In this document: positions 21,430 to 33,745 of the stretch, one piece after another
Numbering within the stretch: the first letter of the stretch is position 1
How the letters are laid out: each line of letters opens with the position of its first letter
Assembly (NCBI GenBank): GCA_014529385.2
Contig: CM043944.1
Coordinates: forward strand, 72,161,884-72,225,883
Source of the DNA: Adiantum capillus-veneris
Taxonomy: Eukaryota; Streptophyta; Polypodiopsida; Polypodiales; Pteridaceae
Length of the DNA stretch: 64,000 nt
Reading direction: 5' to 3'
Notes under the pieces: generated by a model
Seen by the model: the letters and a program-made list of their open reading frames with translations, nothing else
Told to the model about the DNA's origin: nothing
Databases searched by the model: none
Translations under genes and position numbers: made by a program

Positions 21430-22319
21430 CACCCTCCGACCGGTTCGGTCTAGAAACTACAACCGCAATGGGAATCCCGGTGAGGAGATTCAATCCTGCA
21501 CTTTAAGTTTTTAAAACGTATCATTTCTCTTTTCCATAAAAGAACAATACAGCTAGCGCTGTTGATGCTTGGCTCCCCGCTTTTAATTTTCCTTCATGCA
21601 CACCGAATTCTTATATCTTTCACTAGGTACCTAGGGCATGAAAACATCCTCCTTCAAGAATTTCTTGTTAATGATCTAGCAGGAGTACAACCTTCATTAT
21701 TCTATATTAGTAAAATGGCGTCGCTTTCTACGGCGGCATGGTCCCTCTTATCCTCAAACCTTTCGCTCTTTAAAAAAATCATAAAAATAGATTTAGAAAA
21801 GTATTGTCTCTCTCTTTCTCTCTCTCCCCCCTTGCCATAGGTTTAATGTAATCTCGCCTGGATAACTTTAAATCCCCCTTTCTTATAAAGTTGATGATGA
21901 AAAAGCTTACAAATCTTGGCAATTTCATAATGTATTTGTCAAGATGACACATGTGTGAGATCAATATAATATTGAGTACAAAGTGTAGTCTCTCTCTCTC
22001 TCTCTCCCTCTCTCTCTTCCTCTCTCTTCCTCTCTCTCTCTCTCTCTCTTCTTTTATTTATACCCCCGCCCCGTCTTCTCTCTATTTCCTTCTCATTACC
22101 TTTTTGCTCTCATTTGTCAATTTCTCCCCCTCTCTCTCTATCTATATCTCCATTTCACCAGTTTGTAACGGTTTGGTCCCGCAGCTCATTTTTGCAGCTA
22201 CCTCTTGCTCATTTTTCCTTCATGGAAGCGGAGTTGCACGACATCCACACCCTCTAAACCTGCATAGCCTCTGGTCTGTGCCAATTGCACTTAATTAGCT
22301 TCATCAGAGACATCGTCCG
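21430..22319. other. Downstream low-complexity region
   Basis: Holds the 3' end of the preceding gene and CT-rich tracts at about 21806-21833 and 21983-22055. No further gene seen. Confidence 0.5.
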
Positions 22320-22920
22320 ATGCATACATAACATTATCTTCTAGAGGTTGATCTGAATTGAGATCTTTAAGAACAATTTCGTCTTCTCACTTCTTGAATA
22401 GCTTGATCCATTTTACTGCGATGGGCATCTTGAGCTCAGTGCCATCAAGTTCGCATAATTGATATATATTTTGCATTATCCAAAACATGAAGCACCATAT
22501 ATGGTCCAAACCACCGTTTAATCATTTTTGGCATAACAATATATTGATTTTCCAAGCTACTGTAATAAAAAAGTACCTAGTCGCTGTCTTTGATAACATG
22601 AGGTCATAGTCTATGCTTTCCATCAAATGCTGCTTTATTCTTCAACCTTGCCTCCTTAAGCTTTTCTTTAGCCTGTTCCATATCTTCTTGACGCCTCTCC
22701 AGTTGACGAATACGTAGAGCAAGCAAATCTTCTGTAGACATGCCCTCTTCCCATGACATTATGGTCCAAGTCATAACCGCCTCCACTATAGGCATAATGG
22801 GTTTTTACCGGTACATCAGCCTGAACGGCATAAAACCTGTAACAGAACTGTGTGTAGTGCGATCAGCCCACAAAGCAAATGGTAAGAGCTTATGCCAATC
22901 ATCAATATGCCCTTGATATT
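22320..22920 (-). pseudogene. Ty3/gypsy pol fragment: integrase C-terminal region
   Basis: Read on the minus strand from 22920: DDWHKLLPFALWADRTT, FMPFRLMYR, a stop, then IVEAVMTW, LALRIRQLERRQEDMEQA, EARLKNKAAFDGKHRL (22604-22795). A second stretch follows in shifted frames: KRWFGPYMVLHVLDNA, then LCELDGTELKMPIAVKWIKLF. These are the hallmark segments after the gypsy integrase core, including the region that precedes the chromodomain or end of pol in plant elements. Stops and shifts show it is dead. The rest of the element is missing. Confidence 0.85.
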
Positions 22921-22929
22921 TTTTTATCC

Positions 22930-23245
22930 CTTTCTCTTTTATGATATAATATAATATATATTTTTTCATATAAACTTAATTGTTGATATTTGGGTTTAGA
23001 GCTTGTAAACCCATAGCTCATGGTGTATGACCTTGTATGAAGTTGATACCAAATGACCATATTCCAAGTATCAGATAGTTTGTTTGTGAGAATCCAGAGA
23101 ACTGCTGTGAGGATTATCCGCATAGCCACCCTTTACATAGGCCCTTGGCCATCCTTATTTAGAATCCTTGTCCACACCTAGCAGCCAACGCTTGGCGTGG
23201 GTCCATGACCCCCCTCGGGTCTACCCTTGGTACATTACTCCCCCG
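22930..23245 (-). repeat. Possible polypurine tract and LTR start of another element
   Basis: On the minus strand a purine-rich run, CTCCAACGGGGGAGTAA (about 23229-23245), is followed by TGTACCAAGGGTAGACC. This is the usual layout of a polypurine tract followed by an LTR beginning TG. No matching second LTR was found, so the call is weak. Confidence 0.3.
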
Positions 23246-24770
23246 TTGGAGAAGTGTTTTTGTCATCAAAAACAAAAGTGGTGATAGTGTCATAAGAAAC
23301 ACTCGTGTTTTCTTCATTGGCATCCTAGCTTCATGGACCTAGTTGTCCTTTTGATTGGAATACAATTTAATAGAAGGTTCAATGAAATAAAAAAGAACAT
23401 CTTGATTTTCTACATTGTTGTCCATATCCAACATAGCGTATATATTCCATTTAGAACTCACTTGAGTATACTTAACGAGTTATCACAACGAAGATGTACC
23501 CAAAAGAGTACCTCTTTTCACTTTCCATGAAAGTAAGTGACTGACGTAACTCATCAGCAAAAGTTAAGTCCTTGACTTGTTATCATTCTTCATCAGTAGA
23601 GAACCCCATCATAACTGGTGTTCAAGGTTGACGAGAAGTTTACTTGAACATAAGAAAACTAAACTTAGTTGCAAACATGATTTGCCTTATGGTAATAAAA
23701 CCCCAAGTAGAGAGATAATCTTTCTAATCAGGTTGCTTTGTGGTAACGTACGTACTTAGCATTTCCTTGGTAGAATGTTATGCTCATGCGGGTACACAGG
23801 AAAAGAAATAAATAATTTCCACGTTAAAACCATGCTAATATATTTGGACCATAATAGAATGTGAAAAGCCATCACATTTAGGTATCAAATGAACTAGTTT
23901 ATTAACAAAACATGACTTTACTACTTGTTTAAACAACCATCCGTCGAAGTTGTTTAACCATACTTGCAACCTTAATAAGTTTCACTAAGTATCCGATAAT
24001 TTGTGGCCACTAAAATTTTTCTTGATACAATGTGCTTAGAGTTGTCCAATAATCGGATTTGACTAGCACGTAGGGACTCAATCACGACACATAATTGAAA
24101 TAAAGGGCGTTAGTGTCAGTCCTAGAGACTCATATTCTTCACATGTGGAATATGTCTTAGATAGATAAGGATGTCTGAAAAAAGAACATCCTTCAAGAAC
24201 AAGATGTACTTGTGTGTGGAGGGGTCTAGAAACTCTACCACATGAGTGAGAGGGACCCTCGTTATCTTTACTCTACAATGGCTAAATTGAACTCCTTGAG
24301 TTCCAAGACCATGTTGTAACCCATGTGACAATATGTGCCAAACCTTACATATAGGTCCAAAACTGCATAATGCATAAATATATTTTGGACACTTTGTGGA
24401 TGAAAACATAGAAGCTTATATATTCTACTTGGAAAAATAAACAAAAACATATTAAAAAATGAAATAAAACCAAATCAGATGCGTACTTGGAGGTTGAACC
24501 TAGTGTTCACTTACCCGTAGTCAATTGCACATCATTAATTTTTTTACCTGCAAAGACCTAGGAACACTAATTGAAAGATTAGTGAACATAAATAAGTATT
24601 GCACTGGTATTCCTTGGTGTTGCCTTTGCAATACAAAACCCTTGGTTAAAATTGAGGATGTCAAACCCCTTGGTTAGACTCTCTATGAAACTACTCAACC
24701 TAGCAACCAACGGTGACCGGCACAGTTTACCGTGTTTGTTTAATAGTGATTGAAGTCAACTTTGGAAGTT
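23246..24770. other. Unassigned AT-rich DNA
   Basis: No gene, repeat or element recognised. Minus-strand frames at 24122-24450 are open but match nothing I know. Confidence 0.4.
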
Positions 24771-24775
24771 GAACT

Positions 24776-24945
24776 TTTTGAGCTATATATAGTATCTCTA
24801 TATATAGCACCCTGGTCCCCTCTATATAAACTTATCTCGTGTGATCAATTGACACACTTTTTGGGATTTGCAGATCTGGAGTCGTCTCTCTCTCTCTCTC
24901 TCTCCCTCTCTCATCTGTCATCTCGATTTTCCTCCCTCGTCAACA
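24776..24945 (+). repeat. 5' LTR of the outer copia-type element
   Basis: 170 bp with a TATATATAG-rich start, the block AGCACCCTGGTCCCCTCT and a CT run, ending CGTCAACA. Immediately followed by the Met-tRNA-type primer site at 24946-24957. Confidence 0.75.
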
Positions 24946-25204
24946 TGGTATCAAAGCTATGGAGAGCATAGACATGACAGATAAGTTTGCTTGTGATTTT
25001 CTTTTCTTAAGCTGATTCAAGAAGCTTTGTTTTTGTCTTTTTCTTGTTGTGTTGATGGTTTAGAGAGAAACACAATAGACGTCTTGGATGCAACTGCGTT
25101 ACGGAGATATCATCAAAGAATGTAGCTGATAAATGTAATTTTGTCCTTTTTCTAATATAAAATCTCTCGTCCTTTATGTTTTTTTTTTAAATTACTCATA
25201 TGTT

Positions 25205-25210
25205 TAAAAG

Positions 25211-25289
<79 letters not shown>

Positions 25290-25378
25290 AGCTTGTTATT
25301 GTGCTCATGTTTTCAATGCTTCATACATACATATATCTTTGGTCCCATAACTCATATTTGACCTCCAAGGACAATAAT

Positions 25379-25468
<90 letters not shown>

Positions 25469-25470
25469 GC
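25205..25470. repeat. Compound microsatellites (CT)n(TA)n and (CT)n(CA)n
   Basis: CT run at about 25213-25251, then (TA)n to about 25287, then (CT)n at 25383-25420 running into (CA)n to about 25465. Each is followed by a copy of CTTGTTATTGTGCTCATG (about 25291 and 25500), so the whole unit is duplicated. Confidence 0.85.
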
Positions 25471-25767
25471 ATCCCTTTGAACTATACCCCCTCTTTTCAA
25501 CTTGTTATTGTGCTCATGTTTTCAATGTTTAGTTGAGCCACTTAAATCAATGCAGAAGTGTATTTTACAACAACAAAAATACCTAGAGAGTGTAAAGGCG
25601 CAAAGGTATAGCATTTTAGAGTTTGAGACAAACCAAAGTATTGATTGATTTTGAGAGAAACACAACATAAGTAATGGCTTTGTGTTAAAAAATATTTAAT
25701 AGGATAATCCACACAAAAAGGATTACTCCTCATTTAAGGAACTTGTAGACCTAAGAATCCAAGTTAC

Positions 25768-28700
25768 TTATGAACGTAGAAGAAGCTCGGGCTCTGATTT
25801 TCTTGAGCACTGTTGGAAGAATGCCTTATTATCACTCTTGAGTTCTTTAATGCGTTGGGGTAAATGTCGATACATGATATCAATGTCATGTGTATCCATT
25901 GCTTTTACGGCAATAGCTTCCATTTCATCACGCTCTATATCAATTAAGTTCACCTTTTTAAGAACAACACAACAATATGTGAATAGCGAAGTTAAATGAG
26001 ACTATACAATCTCTTATTTACTTGCAATACCTGACATTTCTCTTTACTCATATCCTTCTTTGATAGCTCCTTTAATCCTTGGTTGATATGTACTTGGTTT
26101 TCCTAAACAATCTAAAGAAGCCTCTATTTAATTGAAAAGAGGAACTAATGTATAAAACACATGCTATTACCTTCTCATCGTCTTTTTCTGCATATCTTAG
26201 TGGTCTCTTCCTTCCTCTAGATGGCCTTGAATTGAGGGCAACCTAAATAATTCATGCAATTAATTTGAGTGATACATACTATAACGTAGAACCAAATATT
26301 GAACCATACAGTCTTTTACCGATAAGGGCAAATTTTCATTGTTTGTCACCTTCTCCTTCAAAATCTACAATAAACATATTAAAAAAAATTAACCCTTGGT
26401 ATCATGCTAGATATTTTAATCTTAAAAACCAAGGCAATGTAACAAAGGATACCTTTGTTGATTTTACTACATGAGGTCGTTTCATCTTCTTCTTGCATTG
26501 TTGGTTTGTTTTGTTTTCCTAAATTTTTGAAGAAATTTATTTAGCACAAAAAAGAGATCTTTGAAGCTCTTATTGCATGTCCCATGACACATATTCTCGA
26601 AGTTAACTACTACTTACCATAATGGTATTAAGGCTTACAAAATTTTGCCCCTTCCTTGTTTCTTTGATAGTAGGCGTCATGTCTTCCACACAACATTCCT
26701 ATATTATGAGCCAACTAGATGATGTAAGAAACCAAGACTAACAATTACCACATTTTTTAGTATCATGTTAATCTACAATGAGAAAGGACCCTTGAGGATC
26801 TGCATTGAGTACATTTGGTAAACACTGAAAAGGTAACAATCCACCTTGCAATGTTGATAAATTCTATGGGGAAAAAAATGAATAGTTATCCCCACATGCA
26901 TCTAGATCACAACCATGATATAGAAACCTAAACTCTCCTAAATCAAACACTTACCATTTCATTTGAATTAGTGAGGGTCTGCAAATGAGATTCCAACTCA
27001 TCAACAAGTAATTGTTCCTTACGAGAGAGAAAAATGTTTTCTCCTTGTCCATGCATTGCATGACGTCCTAAGTGGCACATAAAGATGAGATTAGTGAATT
27101 TGGAGCTAGTGAGGACATCTCAACAAAATGAACTTACCATATGATCCTTGATAGATACATGTTGGTGAGAAAAGTTCTCATTGAAATGTCTTTGTTGATC
27201 AATTTGAGAGTACTTTCTAATTTTGTTTAAAGTAGCCGTGTCCTACCACAAAAAACTCAATTTATAAATGACTAAAGCATGATGCTCCCATAATTCAAAT
27301 TAAAAATGACTAAAGCGTAACACTCCCACAATAAAGAGGTCAATAAATCATACTTGATTTGAGACCTCAAGACATGGAAACTTACAATAGATGAAGAGAC
27401 GCTCATTGCATTCGTCATCATTTGCAAAAGAGAGCCGTTTCCCATAGTTAAACTGTCCTCATTTTGACAACCATAACCCTCCTAGAAACAAGAAAACATA
27501 TGCACATTTTGAAAAGCAAAATAAGACTTGATCCTAGCTTAAAATATGCAATGTACATAAAGATGTTACCTCACCGTCAATGCCAAAGCTTGAGTCTTTC
27601 AACACTTCATTTTGATGATTCTATTATAAGTCCAAAGTTTGTTATAAAGTGGATACCAAAGTGTTATTATTTCCTTTATCAATAGTACCTTGAATATTAC
27701 CATGTGTCCAATCAAGTTTTTGTCTTGTCTTTGCTTGGCATATTGTTGTGCACTTTTCTCTTGAGAGCCTTCCCTACCCCAGTCCATGCAATATAATACA
27801 TAAAAACTAAAAACCTCACATATCAAGGCTCGCAATATATAGACAGGTTGTCTCTCTTACCATCTCATCATAATAAAAATTATGTGTTTCCATCCTATGT
27901 ACCTGTCCTTCAACATTGTCAGTATTCTATAAGAGAAAACAAAAACAAGGTCAAAACTCAAAAATCATAAGAGACTCCAAACAACTACATGTGACCCACT
28001 ACTCAATGGCCCAAACAAAGGTCAACTATAAGTCTCTCTCAACATACTACATATGCAAATGACAACGCTTGAAGATCTTTCACTATAAAGTCAAGAAGCA
28101 TTAATAAATTCATCTTACCATTGGATCAACTGAAGTTACTGAAGTTGGAGCCTCCACCACATCATGAAGAGCTTCAAGGGTGAAATTATTCTTTTAAAAA
28201 TGCAAAAAAAAGTTTTCTTAATATTTGATTTTAGTATTGTAGTAAACATAAAATAAAATAAAAATGATTATTACCATAAGAGCACTTGAAGTAGATGCAC
28301 CTTCTCTTGCATCATAAACAAAAGGGTTTTGGATTTCCACCACATAATCGAGTGGTTCTTCTACACCGTCGTTGCTCTTATAGGAGGGAAAAAAGAGTCA
28401 TATTTACATTTATTGAAGTGGCAAGAGTAAAGACACAATCGTATAAAAATAAAAGGGTACTTACAATACGTGAGATAGGATTAGATTCACGAAGCTCTTC
28501 TTGCGCGTAACACCTTTTCCTCAAAGCATCAATAGGCATATACTCATCTTCACCCTCATTTGATGGTAGTGAAGAGAGATTATTCTTTTTTGGATCATTT
28601 GTCCCTTTGTTTCTATTGTAGTGTCTCCATCCAATTACCTTGGCATAGGCATCTGACACTCTCCACTGTATTATATTGTTTTCATCAAAGTATAATGGCT

Positions 28701-29430
28701 TAAGAGTATGCATTTTAGACATAATGAAGCGCTTAAGTTCCTCTCTTTTCTCCACATCTTTTCTCAAATTAATTTGAGAAGAATCTCCTATTGCCATATT
28801 GCTGTATCCATCTTTGAACCATTCCTTGCGTATTTTGTCCATACTCTTACAATACGACTTGTGTTGTACTGAATGATGAAACTTTTGTAAGAATTCTTTT
28901 CCTACAATCGGATACAAGTGACGAACTTCTTTAGGGCGAAAAATCCGCTCGTAACTAATAGGCATGGAATGAGGATGGGGTTGAGGTGAAGATGTTGTTA
29001 TGAGATTGGAGGCTATATTCCGCTCAACATGCGAAACAAGTAATGAGGGATTTGTTGAGGAAATCCACCATTTGAGATTGAAATCTCTTGCCCATGCAAT
29101 CGATTTCTACACCACCCCACTAACATGTGTCTATGTGTTATAGAGGCCACTCCAAATTCTAACCAACCTTCCACAGTCATAAAGGCAAGACATTTGCCAT
29201 TCACTCTTGCTAACCGAATGTTTTGGGAGTACTTTGTGGTATCACAAAAACAGTCAACAAAATGGACTACATCTGCCACTTCCCAATTGATTAGAGTGTG
29301 AACATCCATAGTAGGCATGCACCTAATGAACATAAGAGAAAAGAAAATGAAGAACCTTTTTTTGCCGTATTTGAATCAAACCTTTTATGCTAAACAAAAG
29401 AGAAAGTTACCATAATGAGCTTGTTGTCAT
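25768..29430 (-). CDS. Multi-exon gene with SAM domain, inside the retroelement nest
   Basis: Exon 1 (29411-29430, ATG at 29428-29430) ends in TG and joins exon 2 (right end 29322) in phase. Exon 2 encodes a SAM-like domain: NWEVADVVHFVDCF, NIRLARVNGKCLAF, EFGVASITHRHML. A large exon (left end 28465) follows, with FRPKEVRHLYPIVGKEF and RKEWFKDGYSNMAIGD; the frame changes between 29010 and 29100. Further exons with clean splice sites: 28275-28376, 28119-28190, 27861-27926, 27701-27773, 27570-27620, 27386-27481, 27138-27242, 26955-27067, 26749-26772, 26618-26698, 26453-26518, 26320-26364, 26171-26242, 26031-26102, 25768-25953 (TAA). Most are multiples of three and stay open; seven end ATG|GT. 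The exons 27701-27773 (73 nt) and 26955-27067 (113 nt) break phase. SAM domains mediate protein or RNA binding. The C-terminal half is basic and unrecognised. Confidence 0.6.
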
Positions 29431-29459
29431 CGTGGAATGAAGACACCAAAAGCTAGTAT

Positions 29460-29801
29460 GCTTAATATGTTGCCATTGCGAATGAGGACCCCAAAAGATG
29501 ATCGTCTGTGTATGGGAGTTTCTTTAAAATATATAAGCAAGAGGAGGATCCCAAAAGCTCTTCATTATATGGGAGTTTCTCTATAGTATATAAGCCGGAG
29601 GAGGAGCTCTGGACAAGCAGAGGTATGAAAAAATGGAGAAGTCTCTCCATGGAAAAATAGGGAAATCCCTCTCGCTCACTCTCTCTTTCTCTCTCTCTCT
29701 CTCTCACTTTCTCACACACACACATACACAAATTTTGTTTACTTCACGTCGAGGATGGAGCAAATGACCAGGATTCTAGAACTGTACTTGTGTGGTAAAT
29801 C

Positions 29802-29871
<70 letters not shown>

Positions 29872-29874
29872 GGG
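29460..29874. other. Region upstream of the SAM-domain gene with compound microsatellites
   Basis: CT-rich tract about 29670-29710 and (TG)n(AG)n at about 29804-29872. May contain the promoter of the minus-strand gene; no clear TATA box chosen. Confidence 0.4.
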
Positions 29875-29882
29875 CTCTAGTC

Positions 29883-30756
29883 CAAGGCTGAAAATTGCAA
29901 CCCTTCCCACCCTTCCGTTGTAATTTACCCTGCACCTGCATGGCAAAAACTTTATAGGCCTTCCCAAAGACGGGCATGCTCGTGAAAGGGCCCTTCCCTT
30001 GCAAAAGGTTATCTTTTACTAGGCCTTCCCAAGGAAGGGTAACTTGCCAAAGTGCCCTTCAAAGGTTAGTATAGGACTAAAGGTTATGTTATAATGTGCC
30101 ATATTTGGAAATATGTATAAGTGCAAATAGTATATAACACACAAGTGGTTCTTGATACTTGGGGAGTCTTTCGTAAGACATTAGCTCCATTAATTTTGAG
30201 CTTATGGTGGGCACATAACTCTTCTAATACTAGTCCTGATAATATAAAAAAAATTACATCATTAGCTCCATGTTTATCAACCCTATGTCCATTGACCTTG
30301 ACGATGCATTCTTGCATAGCCATTTACATGCCTTCTAATTGAGATAAGCTATAAGTGTCACACTCTCTCTTGGCTAACAAGGGGATGGTTTGAATTGATC
30401 AGACTAGTTGGTCATAATCTAATCTATACTATTCTAGGAAACCTCTTCTCGCTTGAAACAAGTTTAGCATCAAAATCACTGTCCAATAGCTCCTCATGTG
30501 AGCTCTGCATTGCAAGTTCTTGATCTTAGAGAGTGTACACTCTTAAGGCGGTATACAAAAATTCTCAAAATGCTTGCAATCAATAACTCACAATGATTTC
30601 CATGTGCTTCTTCTAATGCTATGTGTGAAGGGCCACTAAACTTTTGCCCTGCATAATGATTAACCAAATACGAAATTGTCCTTCCCTTGTGATGGGCAAC
30701 AACATAAGTTACCCTTCATTGGGTAAGGTAAGGGCACCTTGCAATTTTCAGACCTG
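29883..30756. mobile_element. Non-autonomous hAT-type element, 874 bp
   Basis: Begins CAAGGCTGAAAATTGCAA; the reverse complement of its end is CAGGTCTGAAAATTGCAA (16 of 18 match). The 8-bp direct repeat CTCTAGTC lies on both sides (29875-29882 and 30757-30764). CA-GG starts with GAAAATTG and 8-bp duplications are typical of hAT elements. Inner arms remain partly complementary (GGGTAACTT, GAAGG motifs). No transposase is encoded; open frames at 30084-30342 match nothing I know. Confidence 0.85.
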
Positions 30757-30828
30757 CTCTAGTCTCGGGCGACATTATTTTTGTACATTATTTTTTAGTT
30801 TCCAGTACATTATTTTTGCAGTAGTCTG

Positions 30829-31077
<249 letters not shown>

Positions 31078-31299
31078 GGCACGCACGGTACATACGTCGC
31101 CCTCAATCTTCAAAACGTTTCTGCTGCAGCAGCTGCAGGCTTTCAATGCAACCGGACTCTGGTGCAACTGGCTGCGAAGTTTAGGAATTTTCTGTCGCCA
31201 TTCTCGGAGCTATTTTCGCTGAGCAGCTCGCACGACTTTATTTTTATCGTACCCAATGCCTTTTAAATTAGCATCTTTACATGAAAAAGCTATGCTCTC

Positions 31300-31517
31300 C
31301 AGTGTTCGGGAAAAACTATTTTACCAAACGTAAAAAATGCCTTTTCTTGAATTTGCCAAGAGGAAAATTTAAGAAATTAGTTACTTTTTAGGTTTTTACA
31401 CTATTTTTCTCTATTTAGGGGCGGAATTTCTCCTTTTCCCCTTGAGCTCAACCGGCATTTTGGAAATTGAAAACGGCATGATATTAAGCTGAGACACATT
31501 TTTCCCGAACACTACTG
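31300..31517. mobile_element. hAT-type MITE, 218 bp
   Basis: Starts CAGTGTTCGGGAAAAA. The reverse complement of its end is CAGTAGTGTTCGGGAAAAA, the same apart from a 3-base indel. ATGCTCTC is present on both sides (31292-31299 and 31518-31525), an 8-bp target duplication. No coding capacity. Confidence 0.85.
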
Positions 31518-31815
31518 ATGCTCTCTCTTTAATCATACGCAAAAGCAAGCAGAAGGTCCCCAAAACGTTGGTTTTTATAGGAATCACAAAAGATGCTTCT
31601 TTAAAAGGAATCACAAAAGATGCTTCTTTAGAAATTTAAATGAAAGTTAATCTAGGAAGAGGGGGGGGGTTTCCATGGGCATGGCACATCGATGAGACGG
31701 AGAGAGGGAAAAGCGGTAAACTTTTTCCAAGGCAATAATTTTCAGGGAAGATGTGTCTCGGCTTGATCTCGTGCCGTTTTTAGTTTCAAAAATGCCATTT
31801 CCCTCTTGAATAACA
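31430..31815. repeat. Imperfect inverted repeat spanning the MITE end
   Basis: GGCATTTTGGAAATTGAAAA and the 35 bases after it (from about 31454) pair with 31760-31810 on the other strand at roughly 80%. A 27-bp tandem duplication (GGAATCACAAAAGATGCTTC and flanks, about 31580-31633) lies between the arms. Confidence 0.6.
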
Positions 31816-32499
31816 GGTCTTGATTTCAGGTCTCCTTGTTGGATAGATCTTTAAGGTCTCTTGGGATACTTTCCTACGACGATAAAATACTGTTCTTCTT
31901 CTTCTTCTCCTCTCGTTGTCTGCTCTTGTGCCCCTGTCCCCTCTCTCCTCTTGTGCCCCTCACAACCGGAGGTATTTTGGGAGTATCAAAAATTTGAAGG
32001 GCATTTTGGGAATTTATGGCAAAGTATTACTGGGGGTGTGTTATCCTCCTCACTATCTCACATGGGCATGGACTGGATGGGATCAATGGCCCACACCCAT
32101 TTAGGGGATCGGGTGTGATATGAGCCTTTCGATGCGACTTTCGTAAATTCGGGAAAACAGGTAAACTCGAGCGCACCAAAACTTGTAAATTCGGGCGCCC
32201 CCTCCCTTGTTCACTTATTTTGTTTAGATTATTTTTGAAATGTGCCTATAGTATCTATATTACTTTTCAACGTTGACAAGCTTGATGCAATATGGAGCAT
32301 GCTTCACTTAACCCCAAATCAAGCTACAACAAGTGACGCCCCAAAAGTAGGGGTTTCCATTGGATACTTACTACATAACTTGAGGCAAGGTAACAATCCA
32401 AAATCGACATAGGTGATTGTCGGCATCAACAAAGGTATGTGCTCCAGTAATTTTTTCTTTTTAAGTATACATCAATGAAAGTTTGTGATCTTGAACTCG

Positions 32500-33745
32500 T
32501 ATTATAAGTTTGTGAAAGCACTAAAGGTATATAGTCTTCAATAGCTCTAGCATAGCCAAGTTTTTTCAATCATAATACAAGTAGTATATATCTTGAGGTG
32601 TGCATAGTTATTGTATAAATTCTAGTTGATAAGTTTGTTATAACACTAGGAATATTCTTACTGGTTAGCCTTGGCATGCGTACAATTCTTAGATGATAGA
32701 CATTCTTGGGTTTACTAGTAAACATATTTACTTACATAAATTGCTATGATAGACATAGTTGTTCCCAGGCTAGCAATGGATATTGGTCGTTGTGCACCCT
32801 AAGAGTGGGTGGGTGGCTAGAGCAACTCTATTGATTCCTAGATTCCATAGTTAGTGGTTATGGGTGGATAAGCTACTTTGCAATATGGCTAGACGAGCAA
32901 AACATGTCTTTGAGATAAGTAGCAACAATATTGATGATTAATATTCCTAGGTAGTATCCAAGGAATACATAATATAAAGAGTGTATGAAGTATAAAGTGG
33001 ATATATAGTGTTAATTGGTAAGCTTGGGTACATAATAAATCCATAGTTATTTGAAAATGTGGCTAAACAATAGATGTGTAGAGGAACAGTATTGAAGGAT
33101 CCATAATTATTTTACAATATATCTAAACCATAGATGGCTAGTGAAACACTACTAACGATAATCATCCCTAAGCACTATCCGAGGATATAGTGGGTGCATA
33201 GTGTTACGTCATTAGGGGTGGATAATAGTAATAGAGTTACTTGGCAATATAGAAATATGGCTAGATCTATAATTTGTGAAAGCTATAGAGGTAGATAGTT
33301 TTAGATAACCATGACATAGCCAAGCTATTTCAATGTTTTATAGTCTTGATACTAGTATGGATAATTATGAGATCATAGACATTCTTGAGCTTAGTAGTAA
33401 ACATCTTTACCTTCATAAGTTGTTATGGTAGGTACAATTGTTCTAGGCTAAAGTGATACTATGGAATTCAAGTGCATGTAGGTCACGAGAATAATTGAAG
33501 CTATACTTGACAACCGATGTTGTAAACAAGTACATATGGAAACATAAACTCTTTATGTCATAATAGATAGTGCACGAGGTCTAAAGTGGCTATACAGTGT
33601 TAATTGGTAACCTTGGGTACATAATAGATCCATAGTTATTTGACAACATGGCTAAACAATAGGTGACACGAGAGACAATATTGATGTTTTACAATATATT
33701 TAAAGCATAGGTGCCTAGTGAAACACTACTAAGGATAATTATCTT
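32500..33745 (+). repeat. Degenerate tandem repeats in the 5' arm of copy A
   Basis: Motifs such as ATAGCCAAG, ACTAGTAAACAT, CATAGTTATTTGA and GCTAGTGAAACACTACTAA recur in the same order in 32500-33200 and 33275-33740. Copy B shows the same structure at about 56510-57740. Confidence 0.6.

Noticed and set aside
21951-22298. 115-residue open frame
   Set aside because: Mostly Ser-Leu-Pro from CT-rich sequence; no conserved domain.
24122-24450. Minus-strand open frames as a possible copia protease region
   Set aside because: No DSG-type active site or neighbouring pol motifs; likeness too weak.
31510-31517. CACTACTG at 31510 as a left CACTA terminus of copy A
   Set aside because: It is the right end of a hAT MITE with exact 8-bp duplications, and no TAGTG partner was found.
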